DNA of 64,000 nt from Verrucomicrobiota bacterium (GTDB lineage: Bacteria > Verrucomicrobiota > Verrucomicrobiia > Chthoniobacterales > UBA10450), in contig QHNH01000017.1 of assembly GCA_003218375.1 (NCBI GenBank), positions 36,184-100,183 on the forward strand, in the 5' to 3' direction. The notes below the pieces were generated by a model. The model saw only the letters and a program-made list of their open reading frames with translations. It ran no database searches and was not told where the DNA came from. The position numbers and the translations under genes are program-made. Shown piece after piece: positions 50,179 to 59,574 of the stretch. Positions within the stretch are counted from its first letter, which is position 1. Each line of letters starts with the position of its first letter.

Positions 50179-51330
50179 ATGAAAACAAAAACGCTAGCTA
50201 TGATCGCAGCTCTCGGGCTGCTTCCTATCACGGGATTTAGTCAACCCAATCCGCCGAACCCGCCGAACCCACCAAACCAACCTATCCCGCCGATTCCGCC
50301 TTATAAGGATAAGGACAAAGATAAGGACAAAGGGCCGAAGGTGCCTGTGACCTTTCTCGGGGTCGAAACTTCAAGCGTCCCGCGCGTGGTCAGCGAGCAA
50401 CTGAACTTGCCAAAGGGCTTCGGGCTGGTGGTGGACTACGTGGTGCCGGATGGCCCGGCGGCCGCCGCGGGAGTGCAGCAGAACGACATCATCAAGATGT
50501 TCAACGACCAGATCCTGATGGAACCGGATCAACTGGCGAAGCTGGTTCGGAGTTACCCGGACGGGACAAGCGTTACCTTAACGATCCTGCGGAAGAACGC
50601 GGAAACGAAGGTCACGGTGAAGCTGGGCAAGAAGGAAGTCCGCCAGCGCGAGCATGACTTCGGCATGTTCAACATGGAAGACATGAACGAAAAGATGCAG
50701 GCGATGAACGAGAAAATGAAGGACTTCAAGTTCGATTTCAATAACTCGAACTTTGGTCCTGACATTCGTGAGACCGTGCGGAACGCGCAGCGTGAAGCCG
50801 TGCGGGCCAGCGCGGAAGCGCGCAGGGAAGCGCGGCGCGCGGCAGAGGAAGCGCGGCGTTCGGCGCGCGAGATGCGTCTCTTTAGCCGCGACAAAGGCGC
50901 GATGAAATCGACTACGATTGACCTCGGCAAAGCGACGATCGTTTTCACGGATGACAAGGGTGAAATGAAGATCGAAACGGTGGCCGGGAAGAAGATCCTG
51001 ACCGCGAAGGATCCGCAGGGCCGCTTGCTCTTCAGTGGACCGGTCGATAGCAAAGAGGAACTGGACAAGGTACCGGGAGATGTGCGCCAGCGTTACGACA
51101 AGCTCGAGCAGAAAGACCTTCAGGCCATCATTCCGAATCAGTTCGCAGATCGCGAGGACGCCGACGACCACGACAATGACAATGATAACGGCAATGAGAA
51201 TGACAACGACAACGATAACGACAATGGTAACGATGACAGCAGTGCCGATGTTTCCGGGGCCACGATGGAACAGGTGTCGTATCATTCCTGCCCGCGCGCC
51301 GTTCGGAATCTCAACATAGTTTTCATCTAG
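50179..51330 (+). CDS. Exported PDZ-domain protein with Asn/Asp repeat tail
   Basis: A 383-residue protein: signal peptide, a Pro/Asn-rich segment (PNPPNPPNPPNQPIPPIPP) and Asp/Lys repeats, a PDZ domain (residues ~55-140; GFGLVVDYVVPDGPAAAAGV, DIIKMFNDQILMEPDQLAKL), a long charged coiled coil (~150-235; NEKMQAMNEKMKDFKF, ASAEARREARRAAEEARRSA) and an Asn/Asp tract (about residues 330-355) encoded by a GAYAAY hexanucleotide-like repeat at 51168-51240. Downstream of the sigma/anti-sigma pair, it may sense envelope proteins. No protease domain is present. Downstream of the tract the C-terminal 29 residues look non-conserved; a replication slip could have changed the frame. Confidence 0.8.
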   Translation: MKTKTLAMIAALGLLPITGFSQPNPPNPPNPPNQPIPPIPPYKDKDKDKDKGPKVPVTFLGVETSSVPRVVSEQLNLPKGFGLVVDYVVPDGPAAAAGVQQNDIIKMFNDQILMEPDQLAKLVRSYPDGTSVTLTILRKNAETKVTVKLGKKEVRQREHDFGMFNMEDMNEKMQAMNEKMKDFKFDFNNSNFGPDIRETVRNAQREAVRASAEARREARRAAEEARRSAREMRLFSRDKGAMKSTTIDLGKATIVFTDDKGEMKIETVAGKKILTAKDPQGRLLFSGPVDSKEELDKVPGDVRQRYDKLEQKDLQAIIPNQFADREDADDHDNDNDNGNENDNDNDNDNGNDDSSADVSGATMEQVSYHSCPRAVRNLNIVFI

Positions 51331-51370
51331 CACTCTTGCAGTGGGTTTCTGTGAAACGCCGTCGATCTGG

Positions 51371-52489
51371 ATGAAAGGAACCGTTATAGTTCTAGGGGCG
51401 ACGTTAGTGGCTGCGGTGATCGCCTCGACAGAATCCCCAGCGCCCCAGAGCCCGGCAAAGTCTCAGGCCGAACCGGCTAACGAACTTCAGGGTTACTTTG
51501 ACTCGTTAGCCACCGACAACAAGCTTTCCGGCGTCCTCCTCGTCGCGAAGGATGGAATAACTGTCGCGAGTAAGGCCGCCGGCATCGCCAACAAGGCGAC
51601 CGGCGCCGCGATCGACCTGAACACGAAGTTCAACCTTGGGTCGATGAACAAGATGTTTACCGCGGTAGCTGTCGCGCAACTGGCCCAGGCCGGGAAACTT
51701 TCGTTCACCGATACCGTCGGGAAACATCTTCCCGATTATCCGAACAAGGAAGTAGTGGAGAAGGTGACGATCCATCAGCTGCTGACTCATACCTCGGGGA
51801 TGGGGATGTATTGGAACGAGAAGTTCATGGCGCAGCGCGAGAAGCTGACAACCGTGGCAGCGCACCTTCCGCTCTTTGTCACCGATCCACTTTCGTTTCC
51901 TCCCGGAGAGAAGTTCCAATACAGCAATTCAGGCTACATGGTCCTGGGCGCCATCATCGAGAAGGTCTCGGGCGAGGATTATTACAGCTACGTCGCCGAG
52001 CACATCTACAAACCAGCCGGGATGAGCGACACGGGCTTTTACGAACCGGGCAAGGACATTCCGAACCTGGCCATTGGTTATACCAAGATGGGACTAGATG
52101 GTAAGCCGCTGGAAGAAGTTCGCGATAACACGAGTACACGCGAGGTAAAAGGCGGGCCGGCTGGCGGTGGGTATTCGACCGCGGGGGATCTGGTTAAGTT
52201 TCACACGGCGCTGCGGAGCTACAAGCTGCTGAATGAGGAACACACCAAGCTTGTTACCACCGGCAAAGTAGATGCCGGCGGCCCCATCGGCCGATACGGT
52301 TACGGCTTTGGCGACAAGGTATTTGGCGGAAAACATATCGTCGGACATAACGGCGGCTCGGCCGGCATCGGCGCGAACTTCGAGATGTATCCGGAGCTGG
52401 GTTACACCGCGGTCCTCCTCATGAACTCGGACCCTCCCACGATGATGCCCGTCATCATGGGAATCCGGCAACGCCTTCCCGCGAAATAG
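51371..52489 (+). CDS. Exported serine hydrolase (class C beta-lactamase-like)
   Basis: A 372-residue protein with a signal peptide (GTVIVLGATLVAAVIA) and a penicillin-binding/beta-lactamase fold: KFNLGSMNKMFTAVAVAQLA with the SxxK nucleophile (S-M-N-K), TIHQLLTHTSGMGMYW, FQYSNSGYMVLGAIIEKVSG with the Y-S-N motif, and HIVGHNGGSAGIGANFEMYP as the KTG-equivalent. It could be a D-aminopeptidase, esterase or peptidoglycan enzyme; class C fold alone does not give substrate. ATG 51371 is preferred to a GTG at 51341. Convergent with 52511-54157. Confidence 0.9.
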   Translation: MKGTVIVLGATLVAAVIASTESPAPQSPAKSQAEPANELQGYFDSLATDNKLSGVLLVAKDGITVASKAAGIANKATGAAIDLNTKFNLGSMNKMFTAVAVAQLAQAGKLSFTDTVGKHLPDYPNKEVVEKVTIHQLLTHTSGMGMYWNEKFMAQREKLTTVAAHLPLFVTDPLSFPPGEKFQYSNSGYMVLGAIIEKVSGEDYYSYVAEHIYKPAGMSDTGFYEPGKDIPNLAIGYTKMGLDGKPLEEVRDNTSTREVKGGPAGGGYSTAGDLVKFHTALRSYKLLNEEHTKLVTTGKVDAGGPIGRYGYGFGDKVFGGKHIVGHNGGSAGIGANFEMYPELGYTAVLLMNSDPPTMMPVIMGIRQRLPAK

Positions 52490-52496
52490 ATTCAAG

Positions 52497-52568
52497 GAGT
52501 CCGCCGGGACTTAACCCGGCTTTCGGCAGCCCCTAACGGCTCGGGGCGACAGGCTGCCCGGCGGACTC
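52497..52568. repeat. Compact cloverleaf palindrome
   Basis: 72 bp: outer stem GAGTCCGCCGGG/CCCGGCGGACTC, inner words CCGGGACTTAACCCGG, GGCAGCC/GGCTGCC and GCCCC/GGGGC. It lies between convergent genes and encodes the last ~18 residues of the minus-strand gene, whose stop codon (TAA at 52511-52513) is within it. A bidirectional terminator role is plausible. Confidence 0.9.
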
Positions 52569-54157
52569 TCGCCAGAGCCGCGAATAAGGACATCGGCTGC
52601 GCTCCCGGCAAGGATGAGGAAAGAGAGCAGAAGCAGTTGCCATATCGGCAAGACAAATCGCGGGAGGAATTCAGTGAGCAGAGAGTTTGTCGCCGTAATC
52701 AGGAGTCCGACGGCCACCAGGGCGATCCCATAGGAAGGGATTGCCCTAACGTTCACTTTCTTTTTTCGTGCGATGACCAGGAGGATTAGTAGACTAAGGA
52801 ACCAGATGACAAACAGCTTGTTACAGGTCACGCCTCGCCAGAGATAGAAGTAGGAGTGCTGGGACGGAATCCGGCTTATCGCCTCCAGGCTTGCATCGCG
52901 GAATGTAACCAAACTCGCGCACGCGGGCATTGCGTCCTTGTGTTCAAAAAAGTATCCGGTGGTTTCGAAGAGATTGTCCACGATCTCGGTCGCCGGTGTT
53001 CTCAGCGCGGCAACGAAGTCTGTCCTGGCAGCGTCCAAGTGCTCAGGTATGGGCGGCAGGAGGAACGCATAGGCCATTTGGTTAAGCGCGACGTCGAACT
53101 TTTCCCAGGGGACAATGGTCTCGCCGGGAAAGAGCAGGGGAATAGCTCTTTGCGTGAAGCGCTCGGCATCTGGATCGGCGCTTTCTGCGTACATCTGTCC
53201 CATGAGAATCACGAGCTGGCGCGCCTCCTTTGAGGAAGCCCGGGCCGAAACCTTCTCCAAAAGAGCTGCCCGCGCCGGTGGCGGCAGCGGCTTCAAGAAC
53301 TGCAGTCGAAACAGAAACGTATATCCCATCCTGGAGTGGGGATGGAACCTCGTCTTTCGGGCCAGGTGATGAGTCAAAGAATGCGCGACGGCTATGCAGG
53401 CAATGCCGACTGATATCGCGATCAGCGATTGGCGGAAGCGCCTCGCCCCCAGCCGCTGCAGCCAGCGCTTTTGTCTATCGCCGGTGGCAAAGCGGCTCGA
53501 GATGCGGTTCTGCGCCCAGGAAAGAAGAAAGGTCGCTGGGAGCAGCAAAATGAGCAAGAGATTGACTTGCCGGGAAAGAAGGCAAAGCCAGAGACCGACC
53601 GTGAAGATATACCAGTCTATCCAGCGCGGATTGCCTCGGTGTTGAATCAGCCGCAACCCCTTTGCCACGACGAGAACGATGAGAATCAAGCTAAGGGTTT
53701 CCGACCCAACACAGTGGGCGAACGTGTAGAAAAGTGCGTTACTCGCCCAGACTAGTGACACGGCAAGGCGGACCCAAAAGGAGTTGCTGATCGCGAGGAT
53801 AAAATAAAACGATGCGCCGGCCAGCGCGAGGTGCTGGGCGACGATCAGCAGCCACACCCCGGTATCGCTGAGAGGGGATAAGCCAATCGCGACGTCAGCT
53901 ACTGGAATTCCGCGCCATCGCTCTAACTGTTCTCCGAGATAAAGCGGCACTTTCGCGGCATAGCTGTAGGCAGGAGCATGACCCCAAAAGGTCGTGACCA
54001 ATGGGTCTCGCGTGAGTTGGTTATACGCGTCCACATCGCGCCAGAGCGGCGGTATGGTCGCGATCATCCAGGCCGAGGGCGCGAAGAGACAAAGAAGAAG
54101 CGCGCAGCTCTGGAGTAAGCTGACAGCAGACCTGGAGGGTATCCTGGCCTCGGGCAT
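52511..54157 (-). CDS. Multi-pass membrane protein of unknown function
   Basis: A 548-residue protein with about ten hydrophobic segments (for example SLLQSCALLLCLFAPSAWMI, LSLILIVLVVAKGL, WYIFTVGLWLCLLSRQV, LLLILLLPATFLLSW, LFVIWFLSLLILLVIARKKK, LPIWQLLLLSFLILAGSAAD) and one large soluble loop (residues ~270-425). The layout resembles GT-C type glycosyltransferases or O-antigen-processing proteins, but I see no clear DxD-type motif in the first loop beyond WRDVDAYNQL. The last ~18 residues (PPGSLSPRAVRGCRKPG) are translated repeat. Confidence 0.7.
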   Translation of the reverse strand: MPEARIPSRSAVSLLQSCALLLCLFAPSAWMIATIPPLWRDVDAYNQLTRDPLVTTFWGHAPAYSYAAKVPLYLGEQLERWRGIPVADVAIGLSPLSDTGVWLLIVAQHLALAGASFYFILAISNSFWVRLAVSLVWASNALFYTFAHCVGSETLSLILIVLVVAKGLRLIQHRGNPRWIDWYIFTVGLWLCLLSRQVNLLLILLLPATFLLSWAQNRISSRFATGDRQKRWLQRLGARRFRQSLIAISVGIACIAVAHSLTHHLARKTRFHPHSRMGYTFLFRLQFLKPLPPPARAALLEKVSARASSKEARQLVILMGQMYAESADPDAERFTQRAIPLLFPGETIVPWEKFDVALNQMAYAFLLPPIPEHLDAARTDFVAALRTPATEIVDNLFETTGYFFEHKDAMPACASLVTFRDASLEAISRIPSQHSYFYLWRGVTCNKLFVIWFLSLLILLVIARKKKVNVRAIPSYGIALVAVGLLITATNSLLTEFLPRFVLPIWQLLLLSFLILAGSAADVLIRGSGESPPGSLSPRAVRGCRKPG

Positions 54158-54172
54158 TTGCGCCTGGCGCCG

Positions 54173-54763
54173 TTACCTTTTCATCGGTCCCAGCGGCAGC
54201 ACGACTTTCCCGAACAATTCGTTGAGCACCTGGGCGAGGCCGGCGTAAATGGCGGAGAAGCCGCAGAAAATTCCTTCGTAGCCGGTGAAATGTTTGAACC
54301 CGGCGCTGGCACCCGTGAAATCGCCGTAGGCGAGGAGGAAGAACAGGATCGTGAGCGTAGCGAAAACAATTTGGAGCGCCCGGTTCAGCCGCAACGTGCC
54401 GATAAACATGACGGCGGTGAACAGTCCCCACATCGCGAGATACGCCGCCATCGAGGTGTCGTTGGCCGGCGCGCCCCATCCGAGCTTCGCCAGGACGATC
54501 AAGGCCACGAGCGACCACCAAAAGAAACCGTAGGAAATGAAAGCAGTCGTGGCGAAAGTATTTCCTTTCTTCCATTCCATGATGCCGGCAATGATTTGCG
54601 CGGCGCCGCCATAGCAGAGACCCATCGCGAGGATCATGCTGTTGAGCTCGTAGAAACCGGCGTTGTGAAAGTTGAGTAGCACCGTGGTCATGCCAAAGCC
54701 GAGCAGGCCGAGCGGCGCCGGGTTACCGGTGTTGTCTTTGATTTGGGTGGTGGATTCGTTCAT
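54173..54763 (-). CDS. Acetate uptake transporter (GPR1/FUN34/YaaH, SatP family)
   Basis: A 196-residue protein with six membrane helices and the family signature [20 protein letters not shown] at the N-terminus; further conserved stretches are [40 protein letters not shown] and [20 protein letters not shown]. It moves acetate (and possibly succinate) with protons across the inner membrane. ATG 54763 is chosen; the longer upstream frame is antisense to the DUF885 gene. Divergent from DUF885, co-directional with the membrane protein downstream. Confidence 0.94.
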   Translation of the reverse strand: MNESTTQIKDNTGNPAPLGLLGFGMTTVLLNFHNAGFYELNSMILAMGLCYGGAAQIIAGIMEWKKGNTFATTAFISYGFFWWSLVALIVLAKLGWGAPANDTSMAAYLAMWGLFTAVMFIGTLRLNRALQIVFATLTILFFLLAYGDFTGASAGFKHFTGYEGIFCGFSAIYAGLAQVLNELFGKVVLPLGPMKR

Positions 54764-54884
54764 GTCCAAGGCTGCCGAAGTTTGACTAAACGGGAGGCGG
54801 CCTGTCAATAGCAACACTTGCGATAAAGGAAGCTGGTTGACGTGGCGGCGACAACGGGCAGGATGCCTGAGCTCCTTAACGCCA

Positions 54885-56717
54885 ATGAAAAAACTCGCTT
54901 CCATTATCGCCATTGCCTCCCTCGCGTTTCTCACTACCCAAGGTGCTCCAGAGACAACGCCCTCTCTTTCGCCGGCCGACCAGGCCGCCGACGAATCGAA
55001 GCGCGCGAATGAATTCCTCGACAAATGTTTCGACGAGTACGTCGCTACGCATCCGCAGATCGAAACGTCGCTCGGGATCAAGACCCACAACGACCAGTGG
55101 AACGACTTCTCCGACGAAGCCGCCAAGCGCGACCTCGAAATCGCGCAGAAAAATCTGGCAGAGTTAGAGCGCCAGTTCCCAAAAGAGAAGCTCGATAAGC
55201 AGGCGCAGCTCAGTTGCGACATCTATGAGTTCCAAGTCCAGCGGGACACAGAGGGCTTCAAATTCCGGTTGGACAATTATCCGGTAAACCAGATGGGCGG
55301 CGCCCACTCCGAGATCCCGACGTTCCTGATCAACATCCACAAGATCGATAACCAGAAAGATGCCCAGGCTTACATCGCGCGGCTGAATGGCATCACGAAG
55401 TTGTTCGATCAGCTGATTGTGAACTTGACGGAGCGCGAGGAGCACGGCGTGATCCCGCCGAAGTTCGTTTTCCCGCTCGTGCTCGAAGCCTGCCAGAAGG
55501 TGATCAAGGGTCAGCCGTTCGAGGAATCCGGACCGGCGAGTCCACTCCTGGAGGATTTCACGAAGAAGGTTGGCGCCTTGAAAGACGTCGATATGGCGGG
55601 GCGCGATCGAATGATCCTCGACGCGCGCAAAGCGATGATCGACTCGGTGAAGCCGGCCTACCTGAAGTTGATCGCGGCGTTGCAGGCCCAGGAGAAAAAA
55701 GCGAACGACGACGCCGGCGTCTGGAAATTTCCCGATGGCGCGGAGTTTTACGAATTCGCGCTGCGGCGGACGACGACCACGAACCTGACCGCGGACCAGA
55801 TCCACGAGACCGGGTTGAAAGAAGTCGCGCGCATCCATGGCGAGATGCGCAAGATCATGGAGAAAGTGAAGTTCAAGGGCGACCTGCAGGCGTTCTTCAA
55901 ATTCATGCGGGAAGATCCGCAGTTCTACCTACCGCAAACCGAGGAAGGCCAGCAGAAGTATCTCGCGATGGCCACCAAGATCGTCGACGACATGAAGAAA
56001 CGGCTCGACGAGCTCTTCCTCACCAAGCCGAAAGCGGACATCGTGGTGAAAGCGGTGGAGAAATTCCGGGAAAGCTCAGCCGGCAAAGCTTTCTACAACC
56101 AGCCCGCGCCGGACGGATCGCGCCCCGGAATGTTTTACGTGAACCTTTCGGACATGAAGAACAATCCGACTTACGAGTTGGAATCGCTCGCGCATCATGA
56201 AGGAATTCCCGGGCACCACATGCAGATCGCGATCGCGCAGGAACTGAAGGGCATTCCGAAATTCCGGAAGTTCGGCGGCCGGTTTACCGCTTACACCGAA
56301 GGATGGGGACTCTATAGCGAGCTAACGCCGAAAGAGATCGGGATGTATCAGGATCCGTATTCCGATTTCGGGCGGCTCTCGCTCGAGCTCTGGCGCGCGG
56401 GGCGGCTCGTGGTCGATACCGGCCTGCACTCGAAAAAATGGACGCGGCAACAGGCGATCGATTATTTGAAACAGAACACGCCGAATGCCGAAACCGATTG
56501 TATCGATTCGATCAATCGTTACATCGTCATGCCGAGCCAGGCCACGGCTTACAAGATCGGCATGCTCCGCATTCTCGATCTGCGGGAGAAAGCGAAGAAA
56601 CAGCTCGGGGCGAAATTCGATCTTCGGCAATTCCACGACGTAGTCCTGACCAACGGCCCGCTGCCGCTCGATATGCTCGAACAGCTCGTCGATGCCTGGG
56701 TAAAATCGAAAAGCTAG
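54885..56717 (+). CDS. Exported DUF885 metallopeptidase-like protein
   Basis: A 610-residue DUF885 protein with signal peptide ([18 protein letters not shown]). Conserved regions: [20 protein letters not shown] (N-terminal helix), [60 protein letters not shown] with the HExxxGHH-like zinc site (about residues 436-443), [17 protein letters not shown] (third ligand Glu), [23 protein letters not shown]885 members are predicted gluzincin-type carboxypeptidases outside the cytoplasm. A decayed copy of its last 40 codons lies downstream at 58218-58346. Confidence 0.93.
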   Translation: MKKLASIIAIASLAFLTTQGAPETTPSLSPADQAADESKRANEFLDKCFDEYVATHPQIETSLGIKTHNDQWNDFSDEAAKRDLEIAQKNLAELERQFPKEKLDKQAQLSCDIYEFQVQRDTEGFKFRLDNYPVNQMGGAHSEIPTFLINIHKIDNQKDAQAYIARLNGITKLFDQLIVNLTEREEHGVIPPKFVFPLVLEACQKVIKGQPFEESGPASPLLEDFTKKVGALKDVDMAGRDRMILDARKAMIDSVKPAYLKLIAALQAQEKKANDDAGVWKFPDGAEFYEFALRRTTTTNLTADQIHETGLKEVARIHGEMRKIMEKVKFKGDLQAFFKFMREDPQFYLPQTEEGQQKYLAMATKIVDDMKKRLDELFLTKPKADIVVKAVEKFRESSAGKAFYNQPAPDGSRPGMFYVNLSDMKNNPTYELESLAHHEGIPGHHMQIAIAQELKGIPKFRKFGGRFTAYTEGWGLYSELTPKEIGMYQDPYSDFGRLSLELWRAGRLVVDTGLHSKKWTRQQAIDYLKQNTPNAETDCIDSINRYIVMPSQATAYKIGMLRILDLREKAKKQLGAKFDLRQFHDVVLTNGPLPLDMLEQLVDAWVKSKS

Positions 56718-56731
56718 TTCGCCGGGCGCGG

Positions 56732-57565
56732 CTAGAATCCTTTTCGGAACCAGCGGAGCGCTTCCTGAAACTGGGTCGGCCTCATTTCGTGCCCGCCCGG
56801 GTGGGTCGTGTGCCGGATATTCTCGAATCCCGTTCGTCGCATCGAATTTTCCACAGCGTTTTGCTGGTCGAGCGTGGCGATCGTGTCGTGCACTCCGCTG
56901 CTCAGGAAAATGGGCGTGCGGAGAAAATCGTGGCCCGGTTTGAATCGCCGGTAGCCTTGCGTGATTCTCTCCTCGTTCATCCCATTGAGAAAAATTCCCG
57001 CGACGCGATAACCACCCGCCGCGAGGAGCGGCGCAAGGTAGCTCGACCGTTTCGCGCCGCCGGATTGACCGGCGCAGACGATCGGCCATTTCTCCGAACC
57101 GGGGAAGCTCCGGTTCAACGCATCCAGCGCCGCCAGGGTATGTCCGGCGCGCCAGCCGGAGCTGTCCACGACGGGAGGTGGCTTCGGCCCATCGCCCGCA
57201 AGCAGGACCCAGCCTTCCGCAAGCGCAGTCACACGGTAGTGGACCATCAGGTCGTACCAACTCGGATATTGGTGATCGCTCGAAGAGAACACGATTAGAA
57301 CAGGCCATGTTTTCTTCGGATCAAACCCGCGCGGGACGGCCAGCGTGGCCATTGTGCAGGACGGCACGGCGTTGCCACCTTCCGTGAGATACGATTTCTC
57401 CAACTCACTCAAAGGCACGCTCACGCGTATCGTGGCGCCAGGGGTAAGAGGCACACCAGCAAAGCTCAAACCGGCGGAGAACGCGCTCGCCGAAAACGCG
57501 AGCCACGCCAGAGCGCAGAAGATCTTCGCCACCCGTGAGCGCAGATTTTTAGACGCGCGCGCCAC
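56732..57565 (-). CDS. Exported alpha/beta hydrolase
   Basis: A 277-residue protein with a signal peptide (AKIFCALAWLAFSASAFSA) and alpha/beta-hydrolase fold: KKTWPVLIVFSSSDHQYPSW, EGWVLLAGDGPKPPP, nucleophile elbow IVCAGQSGGAKRS (G-x-S-x-G), PIFLSSGVHDTIATLDQQ (acid Asp) and HPGGHEMRPTQF (catalytic His). The layout resembles exported PHB-depolymerase or phospholipase/carboxylesterase-type enzymes. Substrate unknown. It is convergent with DUF885 and divergent from the first secreted paralogue. Confidence 0.88.
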   Translation of the reverse strand: MARASKNLRSRVAKIFCALAWLAFSASAFSAGLSFAGVPLTPGATIRVSVPLSELEKSYLTEGGNAVPSCTMATLAVPRGFDPKKTWPVLIVFSSSDHQYPSWYDLMVHYRVTALAEGWVLLAGDGPKPPPVVDSSGWRAGHTLAALDALNRSFPGSEKWPIVCAGQSGGAKRSSYLAPLLAAGGYRVAGIFLNGMNEERITQGYRRFKPGHDFLRTPIFLSSGVHDTIATLDQQNAVENSMRRTGFENIRHTTHPGGHEMRPTQFQEALRWFRKGF

Positions 57566-57646
57566 CTAGGATGTTACCACAACCCGATCTGGAAACAGTG
57601 AGTTTTTGCTGGGCTTGAGCGCAGGTGGATGTTAAACTCTGAAGTC

Positions 57647-58186
57647 ATGAAGCACAGGACCCGTGGTATCGTGTTTTTGCTCATCGCTCTGGCGACGCCA
57701 GTCATTTACGGCGGCGAGCCCGATCGCGGGGTAGGTGGAGTGGACGTGATCGTGAAACAAAGGCCCAGCGACCGTGCGGTCACGGATGCCCGCGGCAACT
57801 TTGCCATTGAAGCTCTGGCCGCTGGCTCGTACACCTTGACGTTCCGCGCGCGAAAAGCGGGAGACCTCCACCACAGCACATCGAATAAGGTCATCGTTGC
57901 CGAGTTTTATTCGATCAAGATTGAAGGGACAAAACGTGCGGTGAATAAAAGTGGCCTAACGAGCGATGACCTTGTGGCCGGGGTCGATGTCGTTGTCGAT
58001 CTTGGACCGGGCGCGAGGATCCGCGGACAAGTCGCGGCGGGTGCCCTGAAGAACATGGTTTGGATACCGAAGGAAACCGGCAGCAATCTCCCGGGGCGTT
58101 GGGTGGAGGCAGGCTCGGTGGAAGCCATGGCCGCTGTTCATCACAATACCCAACAGATGCGCGCGGAGGAGCTGCAGAAACGATAG
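57647..58186 (+). CDS. Secreted paralogue 1 (carboxypeptidase-regulatory-like)
   Basis: A 179-residue protein with signal peptide (IVFLLIALATPVIYGG) and the pattern shared by all four paralogues of this cluster: a beta-sandwich word (DARGNFAIEALAAGSYTLTF), SNKVIVAEFYSIKIEGTKRA, a GARIRGQVAAG segment and the end KNMVWIPKETGSNLPGRWVE. It is the most divergent copy. The N-terminal fold resembles carboxypeptidase regulatory/SpaA-like domains; no enzyme motif. Function unknown; secreted or lipid-free periplasmic. ATG 57647 chosen over 57629. Confidence 0.7.
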   Translation: MKHRTRGIVFLLIALATPVIYGGEPDRGVGGVDVIVKQRPSDRAVTDARGNFAIEALAAGSYTLTFRARKAGDLHHSTSNKVIVAEFYSIKIEGTKRAVNKSGLTSDDLVAGVDVVVDLGPGARIRGQVAAGALKNMVWIPKETGSNLPGRWVEAGSVEAMAAVHHNTQQMRAEELQKR

Positions 58187-58217
58187 CGCGGGGCTGGGCA
58201 GAACAATCTCCAGAGAT

Positions 58218-58346
58218 AAGCAGCTCGGCGCGAACTGCGATCTCCGCGAGTTCCACGACGTGGTCCTGACCAACTGCCCGCTGCCGCTCGATATGCTCGG
58301 GCGGTTAGTGGAGGCGTGGATAAGCGCGAGCAAGTCCAGCGGATAA
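58218..58346 (+). pseudogene. Relic of the DUF885 C-terminus
   Basis: This 43-codon stretch reads [20 protein letters not shown] then PLPLDMLGRLVEAWISASKS and a stop, and mirrors the end of the DUF885 protein at 54885-56717 ([39 protein letters not shown]). It has no start codon and begins just after paralogue 1. It is a partial duplication that has diverged at about a third of its residues. Confidence 0.88.
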
Positions 58347-58393
58347 TAAATTAGACCTTGGCGGGTCGGCGCAGCTGCGATATGGTTTCTTCT

Positions 58394-58948
58394 ATGACAA
58401 TCATGACGCGCAGCGCGGTTTTTTTGATGGTTCTTTTGGCCGCAGGATTCGCCTCCGGCGCTCTGCCCAAGGTCAACGTGACCGTGGCGGATTCGAGCGG
58501 CAAGGCGGCCTATAGAGGTGTGACCGACGTGAAAGGAAGTTTCGCGACCGGCGCGCTCAAGCCCGGCAATTACGTGGTGCAGTTCAATTCCAGCAGTGCA
58601 CCGAAAGGCATCCACTACTCGGTAGTCATATCGGCGGGTAAGAAGAAAGTCGCCGCCAACGGGGTGGCGGCGGAGAAATTTGCCGCGGGTGGCGTCGCGA
58701 TGAAGATCGACGTGGGCGCAGGACTAAACATCAGTGGCCAGGTCGCAGCGGAAGACAAGAGCAGCGCGCCCATGGGCAGCAACGGCAAGCCGATGGTTTG
58801 GATTGCGAAAAAGCTGGGCAGCAACCTTGCCGCGCACTGGGCGGAGTCCGATTCAGCTGAGGCCAAGGAAGCGATGACGAGCACCTCGATGAGCCGGCAG
58901 GATTTGCAGAATCGGCAAAGCCAGGGCGTGACCATGCCGGGTAATTGA
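58394..58948 (+). CDS. Secreted paralogue 2
   Basis: A 184-residue protein with signal peptide (SAVFLMVLLAAGFASGA). It shares the cluster pattern with copies 3 and 4: VTVADSSGKAAYRGVTDVKG, SFATGALKPGNYVVQFNSSS, YSVVISAGKKKVAANGVAAE, FAAGGVAMKIDVGAGLNISG, MVWIAKKLGSNLAAHWAESD. In this copy the terminal GSNxPGRW word is changed to GSNLAAHW. Unknown function. ATG 58394 or 58403. Confidence 0.75.
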   Translation: MTIMTRSAVFLMVLLAAGFASGALPKVNVTVADSSGKAAYRGVTDVKGSFATGALKPGNYVVQFNSSSAPKGIHYSVVISAGKKKVAANGVAAEKFAAGGVAMKIDVGAGLNISGQVAAEDKSSAPMGSNGKPMVWIAKKLGSNLAAHWAESDSAEAKEAMTSTSMSRQDLQNRQSQGVTMPGN

Positions 58949-59002
58949 CGAAGCTTTACAATAACCTATGGCATGGGGTCCATGCGCGCTGAGAATCAAA
59001 AA

Positions 59003-59548
59003 ATGAAGAAGATCATTTCCACCGTTTTCGCCGGTTTGGTAGCTGCAGTGTCGGTTGCAGATGCGGGTACGCCCGCAATGAAGGTGACCGTTTCTGATGC
59101 CGGCGGCAGAGTTGCTTTCAAAGGCTCGACCAATGCCGACGGCACCTTCTCTACGGGAAGTCTTAACGCCGGTCGTTACGTCGTGCAGTTTAATGCGACG
59201 AATTCCGCGGTGAACGGCGATCAGTACGCACTCGTCATCTCCGCGGGCAAAAGGAAAGTTGTGGCTGACAGCGTTGCGGGAGAGAAATTCCTCGGCGGCG
59301 GCGTCGCGATGAGACTCGAAGTCGGCTCCGGTTTGAAAATATCCGGATTGGTCACGAGCGCGTTGAATGTGCGCGTTGACCCCAAGACCGGAAAGAGATT
59401 GGTTTGGCTCGCGCCCAGAATCGGCAGCAATATGCCGGGCCGTTGGGTCCCGGAAGATTCGGCCGAAATCGTTTCTTCCTTTAATTCCGGCGAGATCCGG
59501 CGCGAAGACGTTCGCAAATGGCAGGATCACGGCGATACGCCGCATTGA
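59003..59548 (+). CDS. Secreted paralogue 3
   Basis: A 181-residue protein with signal peptide (KIISTVFAGLVAAVSVADAG) and the cluster pattern: VTVSDAGGRVAFKGSTNADG, TFSTGSLNAGRYVVQFNATN, YALVISAGKRKVVADSVAGE, LGGGVAMRLEVGSGLKISGL, RLVWLAPRIGSNMPGRWVPE, IRREDVRKWQDHGDTPH. The last word (R)REDVxKxQD is shared with copy 4. ATG 59003 is chosen because the signal peptide begins there. Confidence 0.78.
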   Translation: MKKIISTVFAGLVAAVSVADAGTPAMKVTVSDAGGRVAFKGSTNADGTFSTGSLNAGRYVVQFNATNSAVNGDQYALVISAGKRKVVADSVAGEKFLGGGVAMRLEVGSGLKISGLVTSALNVRVDPKTGKRLVWLAPRIGSNMPGRWVPEDSAEIVSSFNSGEIRREDVRKWQDHGDTPH

Positions 59549-59574
59549 TCTTCGCCGGTGGGCTAACGAGCACT

